Source of the DNA: Epiperipatus broadwayi
Lineage: Eukaryota > Onychophora > Udeonychophora > Euonychophora > Peripatidae
Reading direction: 5' to 3'
Length of the DNA stretch: 64,000 nt
NCBI GenBank assembly: GCA_028023455.1
Contig: JAQFVV010000012.1
Coordinates: 5,122,499 to 5,186,498 of the forward strand
The translations under genes were made by a program, and so were the position numbers. Within the stretch, counting starts at the first letter, position 1. Each line of letters starts with the position of its first letter. Positions 45,201 through 56,480 of this stretch are shown here, one piece after another. Under the pieces are notes generated by a model. It was not told the origin of the DNA, ran no database searches, and saw nothing but the letters and a program-made list of their open reading frames with translations.

Positions 45201-48200
45201 ACTTTTCATTGCAGAAGTCATTAGTTAATTTGGTAGATTTGCAATCAATTAAATGATAACATTGTGTTTTGTTAATCATTCATTTAAGCCATCATTAATT
45301 GGAATAGTAAGTCATATAATTTTTGTTTGTAAATGTAGTTTGGATTCAACAAAATTCCCTTTGATTTCAACTAGTATTTTAGTTAATAATCAAATTGTCA
45401 ATCAAGTTAACCCTGAGAGTGAAACATTTAAGATGTCTTTATCATTGTTCTTTAATATCCAGGTTTATTTTACATATAGCTAGCCAAGGAAATGATTTGG
45501 GTAATAGTTAGACCTTATTCATTCATGCGTAATATGTTTCCTATTGCATGGACGTAATCTATAAACCATTGCCTACTCAAATTGGTAGGTTGTTCAAATA
45601 AAAGCTTAACATCACAATCTAGTACATTGCACTTTAAATCTATTGAGTTAGTGTATAGTTTGTCATATATATATTTTAAGAAAAATAAATCAAAACCTGA
45701 GATATGTTACAATGGAAGTGAATTGTCCATTCCAATTAGCTTACAATCATTAGGATGAGTGCTCATTCCATTACATTTGGCACCTTGCAAGTAGTGCTTG
45801 ATTGTCTGATTGGTGGTTGTGAGATATACTAGCACCACATGTGAGCTTGATTAATTAATTGGTTAGTGGTTATGGACATTCTATTACAATAACATTTACC
45901 TAAGGTAATCCATTACTTGAAAACTATATAGAATAAAAACGTTAGTACTTTTCCTTTTTCTCTGTAGTCCTTCAAAATGTATTTCCATACAGGGGTTTGT
46001 CATGTATATATCATCCCTAATAACAAAACAAGTAGTTAATATTGATCAATAATTAATATAATTTGAATTTTATAATAAAGAACATCAATACAGTTTGTAA
46101 TTTATTAAAAAGTACTACTAAAATAGTCATTGTATACAAAATAAAATAAAATAAAAAGTGACAGAAATACTAAATTCATTATAGAGTTAAGCTTAAGGTT
46201 CGTAAGTTATATATACTGTCAACATCTTTACTTTTAGCATTTGCATATATTTATTATTATTAAAATGCAGAAAAGAGATTATACAAAAATCTAAACCAGG
46301 TTATAATATTTGAAAAACATGTATATCTTTATCTAATATCATCTAATTCAAATACTCCAGTATCATAAAAAAAATATATAGAAAAAATGCAGTTAATCAC
46401 AATCTTTATTTTTTTTTTTGTATTAGTTTCAATAATAATTTTTCGTATATTTTTATCAAATATATATAAAAAAAAATAATAATTTCAAAAATATATAAAA
46501 ATTAATAATAATTAAAAAATATAGAAAAAAATAAAAAATATAGAAAAAGAAATACTTATGTTTGGGCTCTATAATGTTGTTTTCAAAATATATCAGCAAA
46601 AGTATAAAAGTTTTACCAATATATTTTTCAGGATAAAATCTTTTCCAGTAACTATCAAAAAAAAGAGAAAAAGACAAAAAAATTCAATTTACTTGATCAC
46701 AAAAATTATCATAAATTTTTTATTATCCTAGAAAAATAAAAATTATCTTAAACAAAACTGGAAAAAGGATGAAAACGAGGGTGGAAAAAGCACATTCGTA
46801 GACTGCATAGATTTCCGTTAATATTTCTTCAAAAATGAATGTTTACATTTTGAAAATTCTTGAATACATTATGCAATCATAATAATGAAATAAAACCTAT
46901 ACCAATATATAGGTTCAACTAATATTTATCTTGATCTATGTAAGGCTCCTTTAATAATTAGAAATAATTATGATAGTACAATAAGATGCCTGTAATTCTA
47001 TCATTTAATTCTATAATCTTAAGTAATAAAAATATCTACCTTATAATATAGTTTATAATATGTGTTATATTCACTTACATCTGTAAATATTAATAATTTT
47101 AATGGGATTTCTTCATGAATCTAATAACTGAAAAATAAATTTCAGTCCACAAATTTTTTTTAATTATATATATACAACACATTTTAAACGTATACATGGA
47201 GTATGTATATACCTATGTTACAATTTAATTTTGAAACTATGTATACTAAGATAATAATATAAATAATTAACAAAAACATAAAATACTGTACACATTTTAA
47301 TACAAATATACACACAATCACATGTATATAAGCAATATTATATAGCTAAAATATAATTTGATTTAAAATCATATATTCACAAATTTCCCTCAAAAACATT
47401 AAAATGAAACTTTTTTTTTTATTTTTCTTGTGATAAAAATTGCTGGTAATAGTTATAATGTTAAAGTAATATTAAATTTGTAAATTTTAACTATGTTTAC
47501 TTATACAGAGAGCTTTTGATATATTGGATTTGCAGCCCATTGAAAAGCAAATTCTCTTCAATATATACTGCAATGATATTATATATATTAAAATTCAAGC
47601 TAATTTAAATATATTAATAGCTGCATTCTGATTTTTTTCATATAATTGATTTTTTTGTCTATACAAGTGCAATTTTTTTTAAATACAAGAGCCTTCATCA
47701 CTTGAATATAAGTAAGACAAAAGAATTTTAAAATGTATTGAATATAATTGCAAATATCAAGTGCTTATAGTCATAACAGAAGAATCTAAAGTGATTTAGA
47801 CAGAATAAGATGGACTTCACCAGTGCTGACAAAATATATCAGGAAGAGGTTAATAACTGTAATACCATAATCAAACTATAATATCTGGATCATATTACAC
47901 TGATGGAAACTTAGGGAAGCCATTGGGAGTAATAAGAATAAATCAAAAGCAATATATGTAGGAAAGAAGTGTAACGGGCATCTCTGATATACTAAAAAAA
48001 TAAGATGACAAAATAGTTATATTGAACATGTTGTTGGAAGAGGAAATTAACAAATAAAGTTTTAAAATGAAAAGCACATTTAAGATTGGTGAATGAAATA
48101 AGAAATTCTGCCTGTTGAGGAAAAAACCTATGGATTAGAAAAATTAATTAAAAAGACTTTCAATTTATTGATGCTGGTTAAAAATGATGATGAAAACTAG
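42261..48200. other. About 6 kb of A/T-rich DNA with no recognised gene
   Basis: I find only chance frames (for example near 44642, 45253 and 46456), homopolymers and (TA)n. A patch at about 45720-45930 has more balanced composition but no recognisable element. No exon with a convincing domain and splice sites was seen. Confidence 0.45.
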
Positions 48201-48310
48201 TCAAGCATTGTTAGCCGAGAGATCAGCGCAGCCACCTTGCAAGCAAGCAGTTGGTTGCAGACGACAGGTTCGCCTCCCAGCCGATGCTATGACATATAGA
48301 AAAAAAAATA
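48198..48310 (+). mobile_element. Minimal tRNA-derived SINE (family S2), copy 5
   Basis: The body AGCATTGTTAGCCGAGAGATC to ccgatgct (48204-48288) has box A- and box B-like blocks (aggttcgcctcccagc), a gacatatag spacer and an A-run. An AAGC duplication enlarges the anticodon region. The upstream actagtc is shared with copy 4, so it may be part of the element's 5' end. Confidence 0.75.
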
Positions 48311-48494
48311 TTTAGTTACTCGGATGGTCTTTGATATTCAAACACCATGTATTAAGTTGTGCATAATTTTATTTAATTGACCATATTTTTTAAAAAATAT
48401 TTTCTCAGTGGATAATTGATTCAAATACCTTTTGTATTAAGTTTGCTATTGCATTATTATCTAAAATCAGACGGAGCACTCAAATAGCAAAGTG

Positions 48495-48623
48495 TAAAAC
48501 TGAATTTTTTTCCCATGTGTCAAAGCATCGGCCGGGAAGCGAACCCGCAAACCTGTGACAACTGCTTGTAAGGCCGCTATGCTGACCACTCGGCCACCAA
48601 TGCTTGACTAAAACTGAATTTTT
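48495..48623 (-). mobile_element. Minimal tRNA-derived SINE (family S2), copy 6, with perfect 15-bp target duplication
   Basis: taaaactgaattttt occurs at 48495-48509 and again at 48609-48623, bracketing a 99-bp insert. On the minus strand the insert runs gtcaagcattggtggccgag through an anticodon arm (ggccttacaagcagttgtc) and a gcgggttcgcttcccggcc T-arm to gatgctttgacacatggg. The element is essentially only a tRNA-like sequence plus a 10-12 nt tail. Confidence 0.9.
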
Positions 48624-50880
48624 AAGACAGAAGTATATAATAATATTTAATGTGAACAATGGAATAAAATATATTAAATTTTTGAATTATTATATTAAGT
48701 GTAGGTGCGTAATTAAATATATTTTATGTAAAATCATCCATTATTTTACATTTACTTTCTTATTAGTTAAATATCCAATCGGAAAACAATTACACATGTA
48801 TGCCTTAATTATAAGGGATTTGAACACAGACTTATGTTTACCGTTATTAAATATCATACTAATTATCACATTTTTTCAAAATAGGTCTTTTATATTTTTA
48901 TTACACGCACGCAAAAAAAAAAAGTTATATATCGATTGATTTGAAGACAAACTAAATAAAAACACTATAAATATAAGAATTTAAAAAAAAAAAACATTTC
49001 TTTGTAGTTTTAAAAGTAGCTAATTTACAACCTATTTAACCTTAGTAAAGTGTTAGTATCTAATAGATTTATTTTTAGCCTCTAAAGAGATTTATTTTTA
49101 AAAGCTTTAAAATATTTTGAAGGTTTTCAATTAATTCTCCAAGATCATTGGAGATTAATTGACTTGTTCTGACTTTTTGAATTCAATTAATTAGGAATCC
49201 TTTTAATTGGTCAAGTGTGTACAGAAGTGCAATTTGGTTTCTCAATTTTTTATAATGGTATCTAGGTTACATTGATGCATTACCAGATTTTTTCATTTTC
49301 TATTGGAGTTAACTCATAGTTTCAAGCTCAATGATTCTATTAATCGGCAAGTTGCCCAACCCTGAAAAGAAAAGAAGTTTTACATTTTCTTTAATGTTTC
49401 GAAATATTTCCACATCTTACACACATGACGTTTTCATACTTGAAAATAAAAAATAAAAAAAGGAAATTGTAGGGTTTTAATTAATATCTTAAATTATCAT
49501 TTTATAAAAAGATTATCTTTTTAGCAATACACACTTGCTGACAGAAAAGCATGTTTATACACATTATAAATTAGAATTATATATAAAATAATCTGTTGAT
49601 GTAATCACATGAGAGTCATGTGGTGTAGCTACAACGTGCCCACCATCTTCAATGCCTACAATCTGAGTTCAAATCTATATGAAGTAAAATTTGAATTTTT
49701 AGTTAGAGTTAAACAAGACTGAAAAACTACTTAAACTTTTCGGTAAGGATTATAGAATGTTCCCTAAAGTAGACTATTTGAATAATGTATTATTTTCTAA
49801 TAATCACATGCACAAACATTAGCAGCATTCTTTATATGTATATTATGTAGTGGTTACGTTATTCTCTAGATATTTTCAGTTAAGATTATGTCTAATTGGT
49901 GGTAAATAATGCATATTTATCTTTTTTTAAACCTATTTGGAAAAACAAATGAATGTTTAAATATTACTAACGTGCTGGTAGAGTATTGATTTTTTTTTTA
50001 AAATGTGTATGACTAAAATTATAGCAACATTTCCACTTGATGGCCATATAGAAAATTAAAATTGAAACAAAAAGTTTTTTGTGAAACCTTGAACAGTTTA
50101 GCCCAGAAATTAGAATGATAAATTGAAGTATTAACAATTTTTTTAGGTAGATTGTTAAGGATCAGATAAATTAAAATATTGTAGCCATCCTACTATGCTT
50201 GTATTTAAAGCAAAATAAATATAATAATAATTTACTTTTTTTTTTCCATTAAGGGAAGAAAGATAAATAAATTTAACAATCATTAGGGAGGATGATAATT
50301 AAATTATCTGCTATAAAGTAAGAGCTTATTTCCTTCTGTCATGTCATCTTTTTTTGTCTATCTGGTCTCTTTTACTTTTAATTTCAAATATTTCTAAAAA
50401 AAATTATTTTTTTATATATATATTTTGTATCTACATATATGCTCTATTAAATTTATTTCCCCCAATTACATCCATTTTTCTTATAATTAATTCTAATTTA
50501 CTTTTCTAAAGCTTTCAATAAACTCCTTTTTTTTAAAAAAAATCATTAAATTACAAAATAATATTTTAGGGTGCTATAAAAGATGAGGGATAAATAATCT
50601 ATTTTTAATATAGTGTACCATAATAACTTAAGAGTAATATATACAATGTGAAACTAACATTGTTATAAAGTAATTCATTTCAACATATAAAAATTGTATC
50701 ATCTTAAGTTTGATATTATTTTGAGTTTTTTCATTATCTTAATTTATTATAGAAATTCTTTCTCAAGATAACACAAGTATTTTATTTATAATTAGATATT
50801 TTAAAATCAATTATCTATCACTATAACTAATGGTTGTAAAACAAAGTATGAAATAAGGAATAATATATAAAAGACATTTT
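48624..50880. other. A/T-rich DNA, nothing recognised
   Basis: A 111-codon chance frame at 48604-48939 overlaps the SINE edge and shows no domain. A short patch at 49600-49690 is more G+C balanced but unassigned. Confidence 0.45.
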
Positions 50881-50917
50881 GCAGATCCATCCCTGTTAAA
50901 AAATGTAAATATTAAAA

Positions 50918-50956
50918 TACCGACGTTTCGACTAGATCACACAAGTCATCTACCGC
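50918..50956 (-). ncRNA. Hammerhead-like motif downstream of a Penelope-like remnant
   Basis: The minus strand reads TAGATGA (diverged from CUGANGA), a hairpin closed by GACT/AGTC, then GAAACGTC-GGTA. The GAAAC-GTC block with minimal stem III is the usual 3' half of Penelope-associated hammerheads. Two changes in the first core make this copy doubtful as a catalyst. Its place about 100 bp after the GIY-YIG remnant on the same strand fits the known location of such ribozymes in Penelope-like pseudo-LTRs. Confidence 0.5.
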
Positions 50957-51020
50957 ATGATAAAAGGTAGAAAGATGGTTGTAGAGGCACTACAATCACT
51001 GATTTGAAAAAAAAAAAACA

Positions 51021-51267
51021 TTAAGGTTCCACCAATAGCAAAAATGTTAAATTAAGAATGTTTTTTAAAAAAATCTTTCCAAATAGAAGGAAGTTTGCAT
51101 GTATCATCTCGCTTATTGATGCAATCTGGTATTTTAAGTATCTCAATGACTTCTCTAATTTTGCACTGGTAGAGATTATCACATCTGGATATGATCCTGG
51201 TACTAGAAAAATCAATTTTATGACCTGAATCTACATATGCAACCCGTGAAAATCTTCTTATCAACAT
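51021..51267 (-). pseudogene. Penelope-like element, GIY-YIG endonuclease C-terminal end
   Basis: The main frame (51052-51267, about 71 codons) carries SRVAYVDSGHKIDFSSTRII, then KIREVIEILK, then NKRDDTCKLPSIWKDFF. This succession (H-x(n)-GH-x-I-D-F, an R-E-x-I-E-I helix, N-R-D-D, then a W near the end) is the pattern of the terminal endonuclease region of Penelope-like retroelements. The sequence begins abruptly at a (TA)n tract. The RT and the GIY/YIG residues themselves are missing, so it is a 5'-truncated relic. Confidence 0.6.
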
Positions 51268-51284
51268 ATATATATATATATTTA

Positions 51285-51424
51285 TAATCTTGTGGAAGAA
51301 AATTAATCCTCAGACATGTGCTATTAGATTAAATTTACTTGCACTTACCTGTCAATAAGTGTTCTAAAAGCATAAATGTAACACTTATGCTTATTGTGAG
51401 GATTAATTTCCTTCCACAAGATTA
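51285..51424. repeat. 140-bp foldback element
   Basis: taatcttgtggaagaaaatt is mirrored by aatttccttccacaagatta, extended inward by aatcctca / tgaggatt. The core is about 80 bp. It is a MITE-like hairpin adjoining the Penelope-like remnant. Confidence 0.75.
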
Positions 51425-51479
51425 CAATTATATGCTACCCTAAATTATTTATTTATATATATTTCATTAACATTTTGAG

Positions 51480-52980
51480 CCATTATAAAGTCACTATAAA
51501 ATAAAGATCTCTCCAAGTTTTGTCCAGTTTCTCCAATTCATAGTCTTTGTTCTCTATCAGAAAACTTCTTTAGTTAATTCATCCCTATCAGATGACTTCT
51601 TTTTCTATGTTTTTTATAGTCTCTTCAGGTATAATTTCCAATTTCAATTGCCCATCTATTATTATCTCTTCTAACAATGTATTTAAGTGTTTCAATTATA
51701 TAAACTGATACCTATTTGGATTTTCATCCATATATTTTGCTTTTGATATTTTCTTGTTACTCAAATCGTACATCTTATCATGTGTTGATAAATGATATAA
51801 AATCTTATGTTATTCTTCTGTTAAGCATCCAAATTTCATATCAATAAATAAAAAGTGATAAAACAATTCTATTATAAATCTTTATTTTCAAATAAGTAAG
51901 CATATTTTTTAAATACTTGATTATTTCTATCAAAAGCATTTTATATAAGTTTGATTCTATGATTAATTTTATCTATTATGTTTACATTTATAATAATAAT
52001 CTTATCAAGGTATTTTTAATTATTAACTTCCTCTAATAATGATTACCAATCTTTATTTCCTTTATTTTCTTTATTTATAGCAGATTTTGACTATCATAAT
52101 CCTTAGTAATTGTTAAATTTGTTCATCTTTTTTTCAAATAGTGGGGTGGGGGTGTGTGTAAATTATTATTATATTTGTCTTGCTTTAAATACAAGCATAG
52201 CATGACTATCAATAACATTTTAATTTAGCTGATCCTTAACAATTTATTCAAAAAATCTTTAACACTTAAGTTTGTCATTCTAATTTATTTAGCTTTAATC
52301 CTTTCTCTGTTAATTTTCTTAGTATGACCATGCAATGTAATCATTCCTGTAGAATATTGATATTCTTTTGATAATATCTGAGTGTACATCTTGATAATCC
52401 AAAGCTTTGTGATAATTATTAATGACAAATCATATTCATTGTTTCTTTTTATAACTTCTTTTACTATCTGGATATGATATATTGTGTTAAAACCAGTTTT
52501 AAATCCAATCTGTTTTTATATTTGGTTAGACAGAATCTAAAGTTGGCTGTTAATATCTTGGAATCATTTTTCCTAAATATTAATATTACTATTGCATATT
52601 CCAATCATTTGGTACATATCTTAATATTTAGATATTTAGTATATAGTTTAGCAATACTTTTTTTTATTTCTTCTCCTACATTTTTTAAATATTCCCTTTT
52701 TAATACATTCAATTACACATATCACCTCTTTATTTAAAATACTTGGCAATTTAGAAAATGTAGTAATTGTAGAGGATACTTTGTTTTCTTGTTCTTTACA
52801 CTATATAATTATTTATAGAATTCTTCCATACATTTTATGATGGCATCCTTCTTTTTAATAATATTTTCTTTTTTATATATTGCTGAAACATTTTTTTCTA
52901 TTACCAAGATGTTGCTTTACATTTCTGAGGCTTTTATCTTCTATTAAATGAAAATTAGTCTCCTGATGTAGATGACAGTA
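51480..52980 (-). pseudogene. RTE-like LINE relic (RT region)
   Basis: The minus strand, read across frames, gives the pre-RT block with EEFY and later a KKG-x-x-x-x-x-VGEEI-like block (52690-52830). Next come QIGFKTGFNT and an IVKEVIKRNNEYDLSL block (about 52400-52520), and then a TGMITLHGHTKKINRE-like block near 52340. This order corresponds to RT motifs 0 to 2b of RTE-type LINEs (the QxGFR-x-G-x-S-T, Y-x-x-P-L and V-R-L-H motifs). Stops and frame changes are numerous and the catalytic Y/F-x-D-D was not found. Assignment is by motif order only. Confidence 0.5.
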
Positions 52981-53714
52981 GTTATTGATATAGAAGGAAT
53001 ACTTAAAGTTAAATAATACAAAATTTTAAAAAAAGTATCTACAAAGAAAAAATAATAAAAACTATAGCCAGCATTTGGCATGAAATCCACCAGGAGTGCA
53101 TTTATTTAAATTGAAATAAATATATATGTTTAGCTATTGCTTATATATAGGAAAAGATTAGCTTTTGAATGGAACAGGCATTCACCAATAATAATGTTTA
53201 GAGAGGATCTCAATTCACTCTAGTTTATCTAATGAAAGAAATAGCCTCAGCCCAAGTTGAAGATTTAGAAGTCATTAGTTTCTAGTATTAAATTCAAACA
53301 AAAATATTTACCTAAACTTTCTTGATCTAATCAATCCTTAGTTGCTGATAATGCATTGTGGAATATTTACTCAATTAGCATAAATCAGAGATAATAAGTT
53401 ATTTTACAGATCTTTGCTTAAATATTGAACAATTGATGTCAATGTTACTCTACAAGTAGACAAGCTGTGTCATAATCTGTCTTTATTCATAAATACTTTA
53501 TTCCTTTCTAAGCAGATTATCATGTTTTTCCTCATCTTTTTAATTAACTTTGTTTTTTTTTCTAATTTAATTTCAATGAATTGCCATATACATTTGATTT
53601 TAACAAATTTATATAACTAATATTGATATATTTTCATTAATCTATATTATATGTGGTTATTAATAATTTATTTTTTTAAAATGTCAATGTATTCAGTTGA
53701 AACAGAGACAAAAC
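52981..53714. other. A/T-rich DNA, nothing recognised
   Basis: No supported feature. Confidence 0.45.
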
Positions 53715-53875
53715 TTTCCATAAAGTAGTGGAACTCAGTGCAAGCTAGACTAATCAATGGATTTCTATCTAGTGTCTACTCATCCAATATTTCCAGAATA
53801 GTTTCTAGCTTGTGACTTTCATCAGTGAGGAGTTTTGGATTTGAGAGCAGGACACTTAGATTAAATTTTAAAGTA
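53715..53875 (-). mobile_element. Hammerhead-ribozyme repeat unit (family H1), fragment
   Basis: On the minus strand it runs from a ctctcaaatccaaaactcc block through the ribozyme-like motif and atattggatgagtagaca, then atccattgattagtctagc, to the aagttttgtct tail. It is more diverged than the 11.5-kb copies. Confidence 0.65.
53782..53840 (-). ncRNA. Hammerhead-like motif (family H1, diverged)
   Basis: Core blocks CTGATGA and GAAA are both intact. Stem II is short (AGT/GCT with one G-U). Stem I outer arms ATCCAA and TTGGAT still pair perfectly. The cleavage-site trinucleotide is TTC rather than GTC and stem III is weakened. Conserved stem I with divergence elsewhere supports a structural RNA history. 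Confidence 0.45.
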
Positions 53876-53884
53876 ACACTTTAA

Positions 53885-54125
53885 CCAACTGAACCATGTC
53901 ATTACCTTAAAGTTCAATATTCAAGAATCTAAGAATCCAGGTTTGGTTTCCATGCTAGTGCTGTCTTTGGTCAGGCCATCAGTATCTGAAAAGAAATGAG
54001 AATAATATGATTTGAAATATTGTGCATATACTAACCTGTGTGCTATTGGAAAATTTAAACAAAGTTAAATTTTTCTAAAGACATTCACTACTTAATATTA
54101 GACGATGGAAGTAGTCCAATATACA
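53885..54125 (+). mobile_element. tRNA-derived SINE (family S1), copy 3
   Basis: It shares gttcaatattcaagaatcta, a ccatgctagtgctgt block, ggtcaggccatcagtatctg and a gttaaatttttctaaagaca tail with the 10.3-kb pair. A short inverted head (taacactttaaccaactgaa) precedes it, again suggesting a head-to-head arrangement. Confidence 0.7.
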
Positions 54126-54359
54126 AATACAACTTTATTATTAAATATAAGTTCAAAAATCTAAACCTTAATGCTACATATTTTTTATAATAAATAATAA
54201 AAATTGATTACTAATAATAAAACGTAAATACAAATAGTTTAGTATAAATTGGCATTTGTTTTTTTTTAATTATTTAAGTACAACAATAGAGAACAATTTT
54301 TAAGTCCAAAATATTTCGAGTGGGATGTTTTTTTGTTGATGTTTATAAACTATAATGCA
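54126..54359. other. A/T-rich spacer
   Basis: Nothing recognised. Confidence 0.4.
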
Positions 54360-54498
54360 AATAAACATGGAGTTTTTGGGGTTTTTTTTTCATGTGTCGA
54401 AGTAACGGCCAGGAAGCGAACCCGCAAACCTGGGACAACTGCTTAGTAAGCAGCTGCGCTGACCACTCGACCACCAATGCTCGACAATAAACATGGAG
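54360..54498 (-). mobile_element. Minimal tRNA-derived SINE (family S2), copy 7, with perfect 15-bp target duplication
   Basis: aataaacatggagtt occurs at 54360-54374 and 54484-54498. Between them the minus strand carries gtcgagcattggtggtcgag, an anticodon arm (gctgcttactaagcagttg), a gcgggttcgcttcctggcc T-arm, a cgacacatg spacer and an A-run (+ strand T9). It has the same layout as copy 6. Confidence 0.9.
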
Positions 54499-54594
54499 TT
54501 AGATCAGTAAAAATACAAAGGTACTCATCTTATAGCTAAAGACGCCGTTCTATGGCACGGTTTTTGTGCTAAAACACATAAAAATGCTGTTTCC

Positions 54595-54680
54595 GCGGCC
54601 GACACGTTCGAACCCGCATTTTCTATAATACAACTTTTTTGTTGTGCTACAGAATGCAGGCCACTATGTCACATCACAGT
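54595..54680 (-). other. Possible tRNA-like/SINE head, weak
   Basis: The minus strand has TGACATAGTGG (box A-like) and about 50 bp later GCGGGTTCGAACG (box B-like) in an island of higher G+C. No cloverleaf could be completed, so this may be a diverged SINE head or chance. Confidence 0.3.
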
Positions 54681-55224
54681 ACAGCATGTATGTCACTAAG
54701 CAGCAATTACATTTTCCAAATTTGCACAGTTTATAAAATAATTATGGCTTGATGAGAGAGTTTGTATTTGAATTGTATTGAAATGTTGTTTTCATTGGAT
54801 TTTTTTTTTTTAAACTATTGAAATGTTCAGATTTTTTAAAACAATAATTATAAGACTTTTTACAATGTACTGTATTGAACTTTTATTTGTGTAAATGTTA
54901 AATATCTATGTTTTTATTGAGTTGCAATTAGGTAATGTGTCAAGTAACATACTGTTAGTAACATTCCATGAGACAAAGAAGATTCTACCATCTGTATATT
55001 TTTGAAGTAAAAAAGAGCGTTACGAAAAAAATATCCAGTAAGAAAAGTCCAAATATACAGGTTTTTTTGTAAATTTAATAAAAAGCAAATATTATAAACA
55101 TGTTTAATAAGTAAAGAAGACATTTGTATGTGTTTGTTGTTGTTTAAAAAAGTTTGAGTTTATTTCTTCTGTCCAAATATGCTTACGATTTTGAATTTTT
55201 TTATTTTAGCATTACAAACAAACA

Positions 55225-55356
55225 AAACACTAACCTTAAAACTAACCCTAAACCTAACCCTAAAACTAACCCTAAACCTAACCCTAAAACTAATCCTAAA
55301 CTAACCCTAAACCTAACCCTGAACTAACCCTAAAACTAACCCTAAATCTAACCATA
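55225..55356 (-). repeat. Degenerate telomere-like tract
   Basis: About 130 bp of tandem ctaaccctaaa / cctaaccctaaaa units, alternating 6-, 7- and 8-base spacings of the CCCTAA (TTAGGG on the minus strand) theme, with occasional substitutions. It is internal in the window, so it is an interstitial tract or a telomere-like satellite rather than a chromosome end. Confidence 0.8.
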
Positions 55357-55404
55357 ACAACTTTTACTTTTATTACGATTATTATTTTTTAGTTAACCAA
55401 CAAC

Positions 55405-55545
55405 AAAAAAAATCGTAACACAAGTAAAAAAATATCCGATAGAAAATTGATAAAAAAAAAAGCCGTATTACAAATAAAAAAATATCCGATAGAAAATGTA
55501 TAAAAAAAAGCCGTAACACAATTAAAAAAATATACAATAGAAAAA
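55405..55545 (+). repeat. Three tandem ~50-bp units
   Basis: A unit holding cgtaacacaa(g)taaaaaaatat, then a ccgatagaaaa block and an A-run with aaagc, is repeated about three times next to the telomere-like tract, with small length changes. It is non-coding. Confidence 0.75.
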
Positions 55546-56150
55546 CACGAATCAAATTTTAATTTGTTGATTTTATTTTACATTTATTATTATCATTTAA
55601 ATTGTATACGTTAATAAAAAATAATATTTATAAAAGATGATTTTGTTTTGTTTTTATTTTCGCATTACAAAAAAGCACAGAAAAATTATTAAAATCAACG
55701 GCCCGTGAATGTTCATATTTTATAGTTTTAGCGTGAAAACGGCGCCCTCCAATGGGTTCTTTATCTATAATACAAGCACCAATACAAAATTTCAGCTCTA
55801 TTAATTTAAAGTAAATTTTATTAATTATACAGAGTGGCATGTATATTTATATATATAAATTCGATGTAACTACAATAGTTAAAATTTCATGGTTTCAGAT
55901 AAATTATTTACAAAAATGAAAATGTGTGAGTTCTCTGAAGAGATGTTTATATTTGTTGTAATTTTTAGTGTGTTATTATCATTCTTATGATGATTGTTCT
56001 TGGTTTTTAGAGCTGGTTGCAGGAAAAAGAATTAATGATTTTTTGGGGGGAGTCATTATTCTCTGATATTTTTTTTTTACTATTTTTTTCATTGTGTCCT
56101 TCCCTGTGAGAAAGAGTGTTTCTTCCTGAGACAATGAAGTGATGTTATAT
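55546..56150. other. Unassigned DNA with a G+C-richer patch
   Basis: Around 55695-55800 a less A/T-biased patch (for example aacggcgccctccaatggg) lies in a 70-codon minus-strand frame. The frame is not recognisable and I do not call a gene. Confidence 0.4.
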
Positions 56151-56154
56151 TATA

Positions 56155-56400
56155 CTATTTCCATCATCTATGAATGAATGTTAAATGTATAGAAAATTTT
56201 AAACTTTATTTAAACTTTCCAAATACAAACAACTTATTAGTAATAACACACAAATAAACAACATAGGTTAGTAATTACACAATGTTTTGAGTAGTATTCT
56301 CCACTCTTCTTCAGGTATTGCTGACCTGATAAGCACAGTGACAGTATTTGCATAGAAGTCGAGCTCACTCCTTTAGATTCTTGAATATCGAATTTAAGGC
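56155..56400 (-). mobile_element. tRNA-derived SINE (family S1), copy 4, plus a facing head fragment
   Basis: The minus-strand unit mirrors the 53885 copy: gatgatgg-type end, an aaagtttaaataaagttta tail, a gttttgagtagtattctcc block and a gtattgctgacctgataag body. From about 56420 to 56480 a + strand head (agaatagctcagttggttag, box A, then gtgcgagttcaacttc, box B-like) faces it, making a third head-to-head junction for this family. Confidence 0.7.
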
Positions 56401-56480
56401 AAGTGTTCTAACCAGCCTTTGACAGAATAGCTCAGTTGGTTAGAGTATTCAAGAATCTAAAGGTGCGAGTTCAACTTCAA

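Noticed and set aside
42261-48200. CRISPR arrays, operons or prokaryotic genes
   Set aside because: No regular repeat-spacer pattern, no ribosome-binding sites, no long ORFs; composition and repeats are eukaryotic.
48604-48939. 111-codon open frame
   Set aside because: It overlaps the SINE edge and target duplication, is A/T-biased and low-complexity, and has no domain.
55628-55840. 70-codon minus frame with a G+C-richer patch
   Set aside because: Looks partly protein-like, but no family could be named and length is within chance for this region.
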